Origin: Pinus tabuliformis
Lineage: Eukaryota > Streptophyta > Pinopsida > Pinales > Pinaceae
Reading direction: 5' to 3'
Length of the DNA stretch: 64,000 bases
Assembly (NCBI GenBank): GCA_031772625.1
Contig: CM062816.1
Span: 1,665,645,385-1,665,709,384 of the forward strand
The position numbers and the translations under genes are program-made. Positions 46,701 to 57,533 of the stretch are shown here, piece by piece (position 1 is the stretch's first letter; the number at the start of each line of letters is the position of its first letter). The notes below the pieces were generated by a model. That model did no database searches and was not told where the DNA came from. It saw only the letters and a list, made by a program, of their open reading frames with translations.

Positions 46701-47938
46701 AGTGGTCTACATACCTGCAACAGTTTCACTTGAATATCAAGTATAAAAAGGGCAGCACCAATAATGTTGCAGATTGCCTCAGTCGACCACCGATCATGGC
46801 GCTAACCACCGTGCTCAACTCTTGTGGGCACGAGACTTCTGATTGGCCACTTCTCTACAAAAGCGACCCAGAATTCGGCCACACATACCAGACACTCTTG
46901 GAGGGTCGGCAGGTTGCAGATTTTCACCTCCAGGATGCCCTATTATGCCACCTCGGTCACCTTTGTGTTCCTTCAAGCGAGCGTGCCAAGATGATTTGGG
47001 AAGCACACTACAGTCGGGCTGCTGGGCATTTCGGGGTCGAGAAAACAGTGGCAGTACTGCAAAATTATTTCTATTGGCCGAATCTTCGACAGGATGTTGG
47101 GAAGTACATCCGATCATGTACTGCCTGTGCCATTGCCAAACCGACCATTAAGAAGCACGGCCTCTATACCCCGTTGCCTACCCCTAGTCGACCTTGGGAA
47201 TCCATCTCCATGGATTACATGTCAGGCCTTCCTTCCACTAAGCATGGAAATGACTGTGTTTTTTTGGTCGTCGACAGGTTCTCGAAGATGGCCATTATGG
47301 TGGCCTGCAAGAAGAATATCACAGCAGAAGCCACTGCTAAACTCTTCTTTGAACGAGTGTGGGTGCACTTTGGGATCCCACAGTCTATCATCTCAGATCG
47401 GGACAGTCGGTTCCTCAGCACATTTTGGTCCAGTCTCTGGTCAATGCTGGACACCAAACTCACAAAGTCCACAGCCTTCCATCCTCAAACTGATGGCCAG
47501 ACAGAGGTTGTCAATCAGATGATTGTGCACATTCTGCGCATGTATAACTCAAAGCATCCACGCACATGGGACGAGAGCCTCCCCTATGTTCAGCACAGCT
47601 ACAACCGAGCTCTTCACAGCTCCACTGGCCATAGCCCTTTTCAGGTGGGTTTGAGATTCCAGCCACTATGCCCCATTGATGTGGCCATGCCACTTGCAGC
47701 TACTCACATGAATTCAGCTCATGTCCAGTCCGAAACAGATAAGGCCACCAGCTTCATTGAGCGCATCCAACATATTCGCCAGCAGGTCCATGACATTCTT
47801 GAGAAATCAAATGCCAAGTACAAGCAACGACATGATCAACATCGGGTGCCACACAAGTTTCAGGTGGGCGACAAAGTCTGGTTGCATTTGCAAAAGGAAC
47901 GCCTTACTGGAGCCTATCGGAAATTGAGACCACTCTGA
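43739..47938 (+). CDS. Ty3/gypsy gag-pol polyprotein, copy B (1399 codons)
   Basis: A single fused gag-pol frame begins 42 bases after the LTR. Approximate residues: gag core 90-280 ([14 protein letters not shown], then [13 protein letters not shown]); zinc-knuckle-like [14 protein letters not shown] 318-331, of C-X2-H-X4-H-X4-C type rather than CCHC; aspartic protease VDSGSQ near 410; RT 600-800 with [13 protein letters not shown] and YLDD near 754; RNase H from 900 ([13 protein letters not shown], then DHRPLQF); integrase zinc domain near 1087-1130 (HX3-type His pair, CTAC); integrase core with D near 1157 and 1218 and the E of GQTE near 1256. It ends KLRPL-TGA, where related proteins read LRYGPY, so the stop looks like a CGA to TGA change. 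Protein processing and activity are inferred. This is the best preserved ORF in the window. Confidence 0.92.
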   Translation: MSPTRSGYKELGLELVEPLQDQPRKSRRPPMADEKKDEGAGDPIKILLEEALERQRNAMMDNFAQILQRLPRSNASASSSYSGNATPFKVQVNFEIPIFEGQIDADAVDKWLNLLEGYFSVHEFSSREKIVFALLKAAPHVKDWWETYCEQKDESTGSLFSAAPTWDSFRDAIKEQYYPVGSYEDEYIKWTTLRQGRDQDVPEFTNLFHTLRTKLGIKDSEQHLILKYRGCLHKYIQEEIQFLNIPSLGAAYRYAVKVEQKFKQKKRDFGSANPKQGKGAPKPQNKGQSQGGTAQDNQPKLQAKNSAAKPRKDTGKWCEFHKSSTHNTSECRAKQSLVAELKVSESDACSDSESEPDKGYEKGKQIIDADPSATVATAKIQKNEPEDPEEEERLFHSQMWVKGSPIQFIVDSGSQKNLISAEVVKRLGLPTTAHPQPYTIGWLHQGRDLRVSQQCRLPYNIKPFTDEVLCDIAPLEVCDVLLGQPYLWKRHAVYESRPRAVIITLGNKLFRIPEVAPPAAISLITAKQCSKIISKTRKFVFLMIRPQGKKKTVAAASKRGPSARQLQMDKIVEEYEDIFTSPAGVPLHCQVKHSIDLTPGAPLPNGPIYRRSVLENDEIKRQIQELLQKGHIRPSSSPCGSPIVLVQKKDGTWRLCIDYRALNKITVRNRYPIPRIDDLLDQLKGAKYFSKIDLKSGYHQVPIEPSDVWKTAFKSKEGLFEWLVMPFGLTNAPATFMRLMDDILRPFTNSFVVVYLDDILIFSQSWEEHLHHIRQVLQTLRQHKLCANLEKCTFGMTQVQYLGYIIDEQGVHVDPAKIQVIRDWPSPTTLTELRSFLGLANFYRRFVLGFSHISWPLSQVTKGGAKAKFFWSESQQKAFRELKDRLCTAPVLALPDLQQPFEVETDASDYAIGAVLTQHGHPVAYHSETLSDTVRKYPTYDKEMYSIVQACRQWKHYILGKETVIHTDHRPLQFIQTQGKLQNDRHQKWSTYLQQFHLNIKYKKGSTNNVADCLSRPPIMALTTVLNSCGHETSDWPLLYKSDPEFGHTYQTLLEGRQVADFHLQDALLCHLGHLCVPSSERAKMIWEAHYSRAAGHFGVEKTVAVLQNYFYWPNLRQDVGKYIRSCTACAIAKPTIKKHGLYTPLPTPSRPWESISMDYMSGLPSTKHGNDCVFLVVDRFSKMAIMVACKKNITAEATAKLFFERVWVHFGIPQSIISDRDSRFLSTFWSSLWSMLDTKLTKSTAFHPQTDGQTEVVNQMIVHILRMYNSKHPRTWDESLPYVQHSYNRALHSSTGHSPFQVGLRFQPLCPIDVAMPLAATHMNSAHVQSETDKATSFIERIQHIRQQVHDILEKSNAKYKQRHDQHRVPHKFQVGDKVWLHLQKERLTGAYRKLRPL

Positions 47939-48312
47939 TATGGTCCTTACACCATTACTAAGGCTATGGGAGACAATGCATTTGAGCTCAGCATTCCCCC
48001 ATTCCTTGGCCTGCACCCAGTGTTCAATGTGGACCGCCTTCGGCCATACTTTCCACCATTGCTAGACACATCCGACATTGCAGACAGCTCAAACCCACAG
48101 AATTAAATCCAGATTGCATGGAACAAGCTGCAACTAATCGGATCATGGACACACAGATCAAGAACACTCGCCAACAGAATATCCAACTGTATCGAGTTGT
48201 CAAAGTAGGCCAACTCCTTCAGCAGGGCAAGTGGCTCACCAGGGAACAAGTTCAGCAGAAGTTTCCTCATCTCATGGAGGAGCTCAATGCAATGGGGACC
48301 ATTGCTTCCTAA
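47939..48312 (+). pseudogene. copy B integrase tail with chromodomain-like end
   Basis: After the TGA the frame continues YGPYTITKAMGD, FELSIPPFLGLHPVFNVDRL, the usual gypsy integrase C-terminus. A one-base loss near 48084 then moves the tail (48118-48312) to another frame. That tail, RIMDTQIKNTRQQNIQLYR, then GKWLTREQVQQKFPHL, resembles a degenerate chromodomain, supporting placement among chromoviruses. It ends in TAA within the polypurine tract. In copy A this tail is in one frame. Confidence 0.75.
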
Positions 48313-48323
48313 GGGGGGAGGAA
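48311..48323 (+). other. copy B polypurine tract
   Basis: AAGGGGGGAGGAA directly before LTR3. Confidence 0.85.
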
Positions 48324-48914
48324 TGATCCAGGTGGATATTGGTGGCCACCTACCAAGTCCACCTGGACCCCCACCATTGTCTTTCTCAGCATTTTCAGTT
48401 TCCTTAATTGTAGCACAACTTACTATTTTTAGCAGTTTTTCGGGTCCTGAACTTCCGGAGCCGTTTTGAGGCCCTAAACGACGTTTTTTGGGGAATCTGT
48501 TCGAACAATGATAGTGCTCGGATAGATCTTTCTAATGAGCTATTGTACGCATCAAACGGAGATCATATACCAAAGTTACGACCCCGGGAAGTTGATGTAC
48601 CAACTTACCCCCAAACGGGGCCCACAGTTTGGCGTTTCATCTCCTAGGGTTAGGTTTTGGAATGTTAAGGGTTTTCCATTGTTTCTCAACAATAAATAGG
48701 CCTTCGAGCCTCATTGTAACACAGTTCAGAGGCATGTAGCCATCACATCTCTTCTCAGAGATAAGCTACCATCGCCCTAGCTGGTTTATTTCCATTTCTG
48801 GTTGTAAGCATATTTCAGTATTTTCCATTAATGAAATGAAGTATTATTTCCACTGCATCTTTGTGTATATGGTTATCTCTGTAATTTGTTGCGTTCCTGT
48901 TTAAATCTGGATCA
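48324..48914 (+). repeat. A/B array LTR3
   Basis: 591 bases, TGATCCAGG to TGGATCA, followed at once by the A-rich TAAGCAAAC sequence where Y resumes. It carries the most private changes of the three LTRs, including two at CpG sites (GCG to GCA near 48550). Confidence 0.92.
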
Positions 48915-50001
48915 TAAGCAAACAAGAAAGGAAACAAGAAAACAAACAAATCAAGAAAACAAGCATGCAAGCAAACAGATTGAAAGCAAACACTACTCCT
49001 ACTCCTAAGCTAATGGTGCATGGGCCTCATCATGTGAAGTGATATTTCCAATGCAACCATCGGTGAATTGGTTGACCCATGTTGGTGAAGGCTCCATCCA
49101 TGAGCAACCCGATTGTGCAAACCAGCAAGCGTGAAATATATAACGAGGAAGATGGACACACTCCGAGCTTACAAGCGACCATTGAACAAAGATGAGTGAA
49201 AGTGCATGACATGCATTCTATGGAGTTTCCATGGTGTTATGCTACAATGCGTGCAGATGTTGAGTGTATGCATTCTCTCTATTGTGACATGCAAACTAAC
49301 ATGAGAAAGGTAGACCACTTATGTTGTGCATGTGTTCTTGCTATGTAAGATTCCTCCAATGCATGAGCAATGGGATCATGTAGTTCAAGTGGAGGAAGTG
49401 AAATCTAGGTGTTTGGTTTATTTTTAATGCAAAGAAGAGAGTGATGAGGAGCCTTGAGTGCTTCAACAATTTCTTGATTAGAAGTGAAACCAACCTCAGG
49501 ACAGCGAGGGCCTGACATAACCATCAGCTCAGGCTAAAGTACCTTAACAATCTGGGGGTTTTGACTTCATTGATAGATAGATCATCATAGAGTTGTGTCT
49601 TAGACAGATTAAAAATGATTGAATCAACATCGTGATCAGATGAGGAAGTAGAGAGATCATGACAACCAAGATTAGAAAATTTAGGATGTTTGTCGACATC
49701 CTTATGATTTGATGAATCGGATAGAGGGGTAGATGAGAAACAAAGATGTTCACCCTATATGTTTTCAAAAATGACAAACTATAGATTGGATGTATTTCCA
49801 GAGGAGGATGTGTCCTCTCCACACTGTGATGACAGACTGACATTCGATGTGTCCTATGAATGATCAGATGTAGAAACATCTAGAAATGGGTTTTCACAGG
49901 AGGAAATCAGTAGTGGCTGAATCGCAAGGGATGTCAGGATGAATCGGATGAGGCACAACTAGAAGGGAGTCATCCTTTGCCGTGGATTCTTCTTTAGATT
50001 C
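48915..50001 (-). other. Y interior, right part without recognised domain
   Basis: Sequence starts with A-rich AAGCAAA/ACAAG repeats (48915-48990). Antisense open pieces at 49544-49879 and 49030-49212 are present but show no domain I recognise. They lie downstream of gag on the coding strand of Y. Confidence 0.5.
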
Positions 50002-50868
50002 CTACACACACTCATCATGAATGATGGTGCAGGTTGGTTTCATAACACCAAATCTGTCGACAACTTCATCCTCATTCACAGCAGGTGAGGAGTCTAGAAT
50101 CGGAGAACACAAGATAGTATAATCTAGAGGATCAATAGAATGCGAGGATGGAGGTTGAGGGAAAGAATCCACATGACAACTAAGAGGATTGCAAGCCAAC
50201 TCTACGTAGATATCAAGAGCAGGTTGGGTGGGAGGATGTGATATTTCAACAGAGGTGTGTGCATGTTCTCCCACATCACTCTACAGTGGTGCAGGTGTTT
50301 GATAAGGTAAAGGAAGACAGTCACTTGTGATAGTAACTGTGCCTACCTGTGATTGTGAAACTCCATCACTGAAGTGTGTTGAGCAGGGTTTGGATATGTG
50401 AAGAAGATACTCAAACCTTCCATCGAGAAATTCCAAATCAATATCATCTTTAGGGAATCAGTGTGCAACATTACCAAAGCATGTGTAAAATTGTTCAATG
50501 AATTCATCAGGTGCTTTTCATAATTCCATAATTTCTTTGTTGAGTGCTTTATAGTTAAAGTGATTGAAAGCATGATATATCTCTATGACCAAAAGAGAGA
50601 GAGAATGAATAGATTTTTCGGGCAGTGTGGCACACCACTGCATTAGGTGCCCTCGAAGCGTGTAGACGAACAATGCGCAACTCATGTATTCTTCAAAGAA
50701 TCCATGTCTTTGGCATGAGCCTACAATGACGACCACATGCCTAACCAAGGATATGTGGCCTCCTCCATCATATGTTTTATCATACAAGTTATCCAAGAGC
50801 TTTTCCAAGATGATGAAATCGTTTCCATAAGATATACACTCCATAAGAGCAACTGGGTAGTTAGTCAT
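50002..50868 (-). pseudogene. Y gag remnant
   Basis: The minus strand, from 50868, reads FFEEYMSCALFVYTLRGHLMQWCATLPEKSI, then FNHFNYKALNKEIMEL. After one stop it continues APDEFIEQFYTCFGNVAH and, after another, FPKDDIDLEFLDGRFEYLLHI. This is a plant gypsy gag core (RGxAxxWxxxLPxxSI, then FxxRFxxxxxxxP). A further open piece, 50002-50274, contains EDEVVDRFGVMKPTC in the same orientation. It lies just after the 5' LTR and primer site in the antisense direction, which sets the orientation of Y. Confidence 0.75.
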
Positions 50869-50920
50869 GACAGATATGTAGATATTAAAAACAAATGTGA
50901 GGACTCATCTTGTCATCTGG

Positions 50921-50940
50921 TCGTCCTTCTAGCGCCAACA
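50921..50940 (-). other. Y primer-binding-site-like sequence
   Basis: On the minus strand, directly after the LTR, the sequence reads TGTTGGCGCTAGAAGGACGA. The TTGGCGC start resembles the TGGCGCC primer sites of Tat/Athila-type elements rather than the initiator-Met site used by the other families here. Confidence 0.55.
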
Positions 50941-53900
50941 TTTTGATGGTGCTGGACCCACCAACATGTAAGGGGATCTCCTTGGTAAGAAGTCAAAATT
51001 AAACCTCAAACCATTTGGTGTAGGAGTCCTAACAGTGGGTCATACGGTAATGCCTTGACTGTGATTTCGTACAGAGGAAAGAAGGATAAATCTATTGGTA
51101 TCTAGGGTGTGATAACTGCAATGAGCCTAGGAAGGTGCATGAGAGGTTCTAACATATGGGGGTTCAGATGAGTGTGCCCCTTGGATACCTGTGATAGCAC
51201 GCTGTTAAGAAGGGAAAACACAAGCAAAGATGCATGACAACATGGAAGGCAAGTTAGCAAGCATTCCAAAGTGATTGTTAAACCAATAACACATTTCAAA
51301 AATATTTATACATAAATACACAAATAGCTATACATGTATGCATAAGTAAACCAAGACATATATCATTTAGAGAAAACCAGATAGAATAGAATACAATACA
51401 ACATATGCATGAAAAGTGTTGGCTCTTGTTATATTAATAAGTGTAAGATCCAGTCATACAATACATCCATGTCCAACCACTAGTTCTAATAGTGGAATGT
51501 TACAAGCACAACCACCTACTCCTCCAAAAATATGTACTAGTTCTGCGTAGTGGAGAAGCCAAGGCTCGTTACAATACTTTCCAAGCTCTCTAAGATAGTC
51601 GTATCGGAAGCTTGGCTAACAAAAGCCTTTAAATTGAGTTATGAGGTCCTATTTATAACAAGGGGTGGGGTGACCCTTGACATTCCCCTTTGTGACAGTT
51701 CATCTACCTCATGACTCTTCATCTACTCTATGAATGTTACATCCAGCTATTGACACTTGAACTTCCACTTAACATGATGTTACATTACAATGCACATGTG
51801 CCATGTGAGATAAAATGGCTTAAGCAAGCCATGCAAGACATCATTGACACTTGGTCTGTTGAGGTGAGACCAACTCTTTTACATGCTTTTGATGGTGAAA
51901 GTGGTGAGATGATGCCAATATTGGTCATCCATGATGGTGTGCATGCGCTCCATGGTGATATCTTGCTGAATCAAACTCTTGCCTCCATTGTCTCTAGGTG
52001 CATTGGTGTGGCTCCTCCATTCAACTCATCTTCTAAAATGCACATGGTCTTTTGGGTGAGGCTGAACCAGAAATAAATTGATGCAGAGTGTCCGTGTTGA
52101 TCTTACAATGTGTTTTGGTGGTCATGTGCATCAACTGTAAACTACATGTTCAGCTCCAGTTGGACTTGCTTCTTGTCTTTGCCTTGGTGAGTGTGTTGAA
52201 TGGGTGGGATCACATGCATGCACAAAATGACAACACTTCTCACCATGTTTACTCTGTGCCATCTATTGGGATGGATCTATAACTTCTACGGGTGCAATTT
52301 CATCCGTGAGGGCATGTTGCAGCCCCTGTTGTTCCTGTTCTTGTTGCAACTCATTTGCTTGTCCGTGTAGCTCAGGTTCTTCCTTGAGTTCTTGCTTCAT
52401 CACATGTAACTCCTTCTTTTTTCCATTCTCTCTCTTTGAGCGATCTTCATGTCATGCCATCACCTCATAGCTTGGGTCTCCAAAGTTGTTTTCTCCACAA
52501 GTTGATCTGCTTGAGCTTGTAACTTTATTTCACCTCTATGTTCTCAACAACCTTCCTCTTGCATTCATTGCATCTAGTACGCTACCTTCTATTGATGTTC
52601 ATGATTTTTATCATTGTGATGTTGTTGTTGTCATCTCTTGATGTCCTTGTATATGAACAACTTGATGTCTTCATGGGTAGGCAAGTCCATAGACACTTGA
52701 TCGACTGCACCCCCAATTCTGCTCTAAACGATGTCTTCGACTCTGCTCTCTTGGAAACCATTATACCTATACTATTGAGAGACAAATGAACACCTGCGAT
52801 ACCTAGAGACATGGAAACACTCATGGAAAGTAATCTGTCAGTCGAAAATCAAAATGAACTTGAGAACTGAACTGCAACATACTCGTGTGACTGATCATGA
52901 AGGTTGCATCATTTCCACTATAAGGTCAGAAGACTAACTAGCAAGACTGTGCAAGGCATAGTTTGGGATGCTGGGAGGTTGACCAACTGCTGGAACTACA
53001 CAATGCACAGTCCAGTGTGGCTACTGACTGCTGGAACTACACAATGCACAATCTCAGCTAGTAATGGTTGTAGGCTCAGTGACTACATTGCACAATTTTT
53101 TGGGCCAATAGTCACCACCCCTCAAAATTGTGCAATGCAAGATTGGAGGATAGTCATTGGGCATAAATGTGGATTTCCTAAGAGGAATACAGAGCCTTCC
53201 CTCTCAAGATTGACCAATGCTCTCTTGGTGAGGCAGAGTCTTGGCCAAGGTTGCCCAGACTCGCTGATGGGCAATTGAAAGCAAATGTGAATTTGAATGC
53301 ATCCTAATACTAAGTGTAAACATAAGTGGATGATCATACATTAAAGCGGTGAATGAAATATTTAGAAAATGGAACAACATGCATGTGGGTGAGGTGTGTT
53401 GCCGAATTGGTGACCGTTCATGGAAAACAGTTTCATGCATGTGACAACATTGCAATGTTAATGAAAACTGAAATCATGCTAGTACAATCTAGTATGTATC
53501 AAAATGACAACAAGCACTCACTAAAATCAAGCAGACAACATTCATATGAAGAAAAATTTAAAAACCACCAAAAATGCAACACAAGACATGGAAAGTGGGC
53601 TTACAGCAAAAAGTCTTAGCTGAATGTGTTGATGGCTCCTAGATGTGATGTGGGATGTCAGAGATGCAAGGTTGATGTCAAGAATGACCCTTGTAGCGTT
53701 TGGTTCATGAGTTTTGATCAAACAGAGGTTACGACACATATGTCACAAATCTAAGGAAAGTGACACTTGGTGGGAGGTTTCTGAAATGATCCTTTCATGT
53801 AACCTCCAACTGCTAAAAATAGATCCCTGAAGCAAGGGATGCCTTTGCGTGTTGCCTTGGCAGAAGAAACCCATGCATGCAAGTCAGTTTTGCTTGGTCC

Positions 53901-54425
53901 CAAAGGGAACCAGTAACCTCAACTACACATGCAACAGTCTTCTCAGCTGGGAGGAAAAAATGTGCATTTCTGGGAGGGAGCTAGGTTGGTTTCCATGAAT
54001 ATTTGTGCAATTTTTGGGTAGATCAGCTGGCTGCTACCCAGGATTTCACAATTCCTAGGTTGAACAGTCCTGCTGAGAAGAATTGCACAATTTTCTAGAT
54101 GACACCTGACTAGCAGAATTGCACAATTCTAGAACCCAGCAGACTGTCAGACATAATTATGCAATTTCTGGAGGGAAGGTTGGTTGCCCTCCAGAATTGT
54201 AGAATTTCTTGAGGGAGATTCTTAGCCTGCAACTGGACCATGTCCGGAGGAGCACCCTATGAGGGGAATGAAACAAGCTCTGATGGTTAAATTCTCATTC
54301 TACAAGAAAATCACTGAAGCTTTAGTACTTGACGAAGCAAGACATGTTGTTGTAAAAGGTTGGTAGGGAGGCTCCAAAACGAAGCTAAGGAGAAAATTTT
54401 GAGGGTGGTTGTGGCTAATACAACA
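50941..54425 (-). repeat. Y LTR, right (5') copy
   Basis: 3485 bases, collinear with 33447-36948. The left end reads TTTTGATGGTGCTGG where the other copy has TGTTGACAGTGCTGG, and the right end is intact (ACAACA). Dyad clusters lie at about 52905-53140 and 53955-54210. Divergence between the two LTRs is clearly higher than between the A/B LTRs, so Y is older. Confidence 0.85.
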
Positions 54426-54430
54426 CCTTT
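54426..54430. other. Y target-site duplication, right copy
   Basis: CCTTT, after which Z continues CAAGGATGATATG. The uninterrupted Z site near 61185-61205 reads TTCTTTCAAGGATTATATG. Confidence 0.85.
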
Positions 54431-55427
54431 CAAGGATGATATGATGGATGGAGAATAATGTTCATAACATAAATAGGAACATTTTGATTTTTGATGAAAC
54501 TCAGAAGTATGTGGAAAAGAAACATATATGTATTTTATTCATAGTCTTAGTTTGTCCATTGAATTGAGGATAGTGAAAATTAGGTCTCTAACATTTACAA
54601 TGATCTCGAGTATTCTGCACACCATGAATGCTTCAACCACTTTAAATGCTCTAAAATGATGAGAAAGAGAGGTCAAAAATGGCTATAATTCATGATTTGA
54701 TCTACCGCTACCATAATCATATTCTTTCCTTCCTATTTGGGTAAATTGGTAATAAATTCCATTGAAACTTCTTGACAATGCTATTTTTATATGGATAATG
54801 TTAGAATAACACATGTTTACCCACTTTATTTTTCACATTTTCTTTGAGAAGACTCAAAAAAATTCTTTAATGATCCTAGGATATGGTCTTAAGAAAACTA
54901 AGTTCCCTACTATAGGAGAAGTGTGTAATTCCAAAAGGACCTTCTATTTTAGTTGAGAATTCTTATACAAGTATAACTCATCTTCATACCACATCAAATC
55001 ATTCTTCCACATGAACTTTTATAGTACATTTGAGTCCTCCACCTGTAGTTTCTAAATTATATTACATACATTTTTGGAATGGAAATAGTGCATATTATAA
55101 CCATTGTGTCTTCCACTTTCCTTTGACAGTTCATCTAGAAAATCATATCCAAACCATCTTTGTAACCCATTTTTTTACTCTTTTGAATATAGTCATTGTT
55201 CCAATAAGTAATTCAAACTATCGTGGTCTATTTTTTCTTTGAATGATATTCTTATTAGATATGGGGCCAAATTTTCTTTTTCATAGAGAGTTTATGCAAA
55301 TTATTTCCTTTAATTCACTATTTTCAAAGGCATGGGGCATTCCTTCTTCATGCCATGGCTTGAGGCATCATACTTCACAATGAAGGTTTTTGTGAAATTA
55401 GGCATACCCAATATGGCAGTTGTATGC
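54431..55427 (-). pseudogene. Z copy I integrase core remnant
   Basis: The minus strand reads SMEFITNLPK, NMIMVAVDQIMNYSHF (about 54800-54680), VVEAFMV, ILEIIVNVRDLIFT and NSMDKL, matching the catalytic core of gypsy integrases (SMDFI, VVVDRxTKYxHF, SDRDxxFT). The frame is broken repeatedly. The 54860-55427 part is only faintly similar to pol. It is absent from copy II, which has a deletion of about 0.6 kb here. Confidence 0.65.
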
Positions 55428-56440
55428 TCATTTAAAAAGATTTGGTTTCTTCTTTAGTCCAATAAAATGCTTTGTTTTTAATAAATTTTTTAGAGGTGAT
55501 ACTATTTGACTATTATTCTTGACAAACTTGTGATGATATATAGTCAATCCTAAGAACCCTCTGATTTTCTTCAAGGTCTGAGGAGCTAAACATTCATTTA
55601 TATCTTTGATTTTGTTAAGGTCAACTTTAACACATTCATGGGAAACAATATTACCCAAATATTTCACATTATGAATCTCAAAGCATCTCTTCGAAGGCTT
55701 TTCATATAGCTTGTTCTCTTACAATAGTGCTAAGACTCTCAACATGTTGTACGTGGTCTTCTTGAGATTTACTATAGATTAGTGTGTCATCAAAAACTAA
55801 TTAAACAAATTTCTTAAGGAATCATTTCAAATAGAATTCATCAAACCTTGAAACATTGAAGGTGCATCAATAATTTCTCTATAGAGATAGCATGATCTTC
55901 TCTATAACTATTAATGACGAAATTTTTAGTAGCCATATTTTTAATTTCAACTTTTATTTGGGAGATAAATGCATGTTCTAGTGATTTATGTTTTAAGAGA
56001 TGCACCTCATGTTATATGATTTCCTTTAATTTTCCCATAAAAATTTCTAAAGAATTATTCTTTTAAATATTATTTAACATAACACTCAACTTTTGAAATT
56101 ATTGAAAGTGTTATCTAATGTCAAAGTGCCAAGGGGAGTGCAATTGGATCAACATAGAGTAGCTTCATCATTCAATACACAATCCATCATACAATGATTT
56201 ATCATTGACATCTATGCCACAAGAGTGTGTTTTAATATGCAAGCAATGAAATGGAAATTGATGTCGATCAACATAACATGGAAGATAGATTACCCTTATT
56301 CATTTTAGGGAATATCAATGTGCTCAACCATTCACCACAAGGGAGGTTGAAAATTATGTACATATCAAGGGAACATAGAATCTAATGAATGGATTTTCCT
56401 TCCCTCCTCCTTCATACCATAGTATCTGAACCATATGTAT
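55428..56440 (-). pseudogene. Z copy I reverse transcriptase end / RNase H link
   Basis: An open piece (55428-55667) reads KYLGNIVSHECVKVDLNKIKDI and LKKIRGFLGLTIYHHKFVKN. This is the conserved sequence between gypsy RT and RNase H (YLGHxxSxxGVxxDPxK, then LRxFLGLxxYYRxFV). Upstream on the minus strand, NKLYEKPSKRCFEI fits the RT thumb. The rest towards 56440 has only short fragments. Near 56400-56440 a purine-rich GGAGGAGGGAAGG lies on the minus strand. Confidence 0.75.
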
Positions 56441-56617
56441 CTAAATTTCACACGATATTTTAAAATATTCTTTGTAGTAGCTATAAATTAAAAATTGAGA
56501 TTTATGTAGAAAGTAATAATTCTCTTTTTACCTTTTTAATTAAATTGATTAATTTAAAATTTTCCATATCAGTATTTGGACATATTTAATTAAATTGATT
56601 AATTTAAAATTTGTCAT

Positions 56618-57533
<916 letters not shown>

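Larger units (their letters stand above)
37864..48914 (+). mobile_element. tandem chromovirus pair A/B (LTR-body-LTR-body-LTR)
   Basis: Three LTRs (617, 591 and 591 bases) alternate with two bodies of exactly 4626 bases each. The two bodies are nearly identical. The outer flanks are AGTAA on the left and TAAGC on the right, so no 5 base duplication is preserved (only TAA matches). Such arrays arise by unequal exchange between LTRs of related copies or by insertion through an LTR. LTR2 and LTR3 share a 26 base deletion and several bases against LTR1, so body B with its two LTRs is the more coherent unit. Confidence 0.9.
33447..54425 (-). mobile_element. element Y: gypsy relic with 3.5 kb LTRs
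   Basis: Two direct repeats of 3502 and 3485 bases, with ends TGTTG/CAACA, are bounded by a perfect CCTTT duplication. A gag fragment in reverse and a TGGCGCT primer-site-like sequence beside the right repeat show that Y is antisense: the right repeat is the 5' LTR. After removing the nested A/B pair, the interior is only 2.9 kb: gag and unknown sequence, no pol. LTRs this long and a TGGCGC primer site recall the Tat/Athila/Ogre side of the gypsy family. A third LTR copy lies inverted at 57534-61059. Confidence 0.8.
28968..56617 (-). mobile_element. element Z, copy I: degenerate antisense gypsy element (interrupted)
   Basis: On the minus strand, pieces of pol follow in order: RT end and RNase H link (55667-55428), integrase core (about 54800-54540), integrase C-terminal domain (33440-33100) and an LTR-like repeat (32550-28968). 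The body is interrupted by Y between the integrase core and its C-terminal domain, and the LTR-like repeat by a hAT-like insert. Reading across the Y junction keeps the integrase order, which confirms the nesting. Divergence is high, with stops throughout. Only about 6 kb of the span is Z sequence. Confidence 0.7.

Noticed and set aside
37859..48919. perfect target-site duplication around the A/B array
   Set aside because: The left flank is AGTAA and the right flank TAAGC. Only three bases (TAA) agree, which is not enough to claim a duplication.
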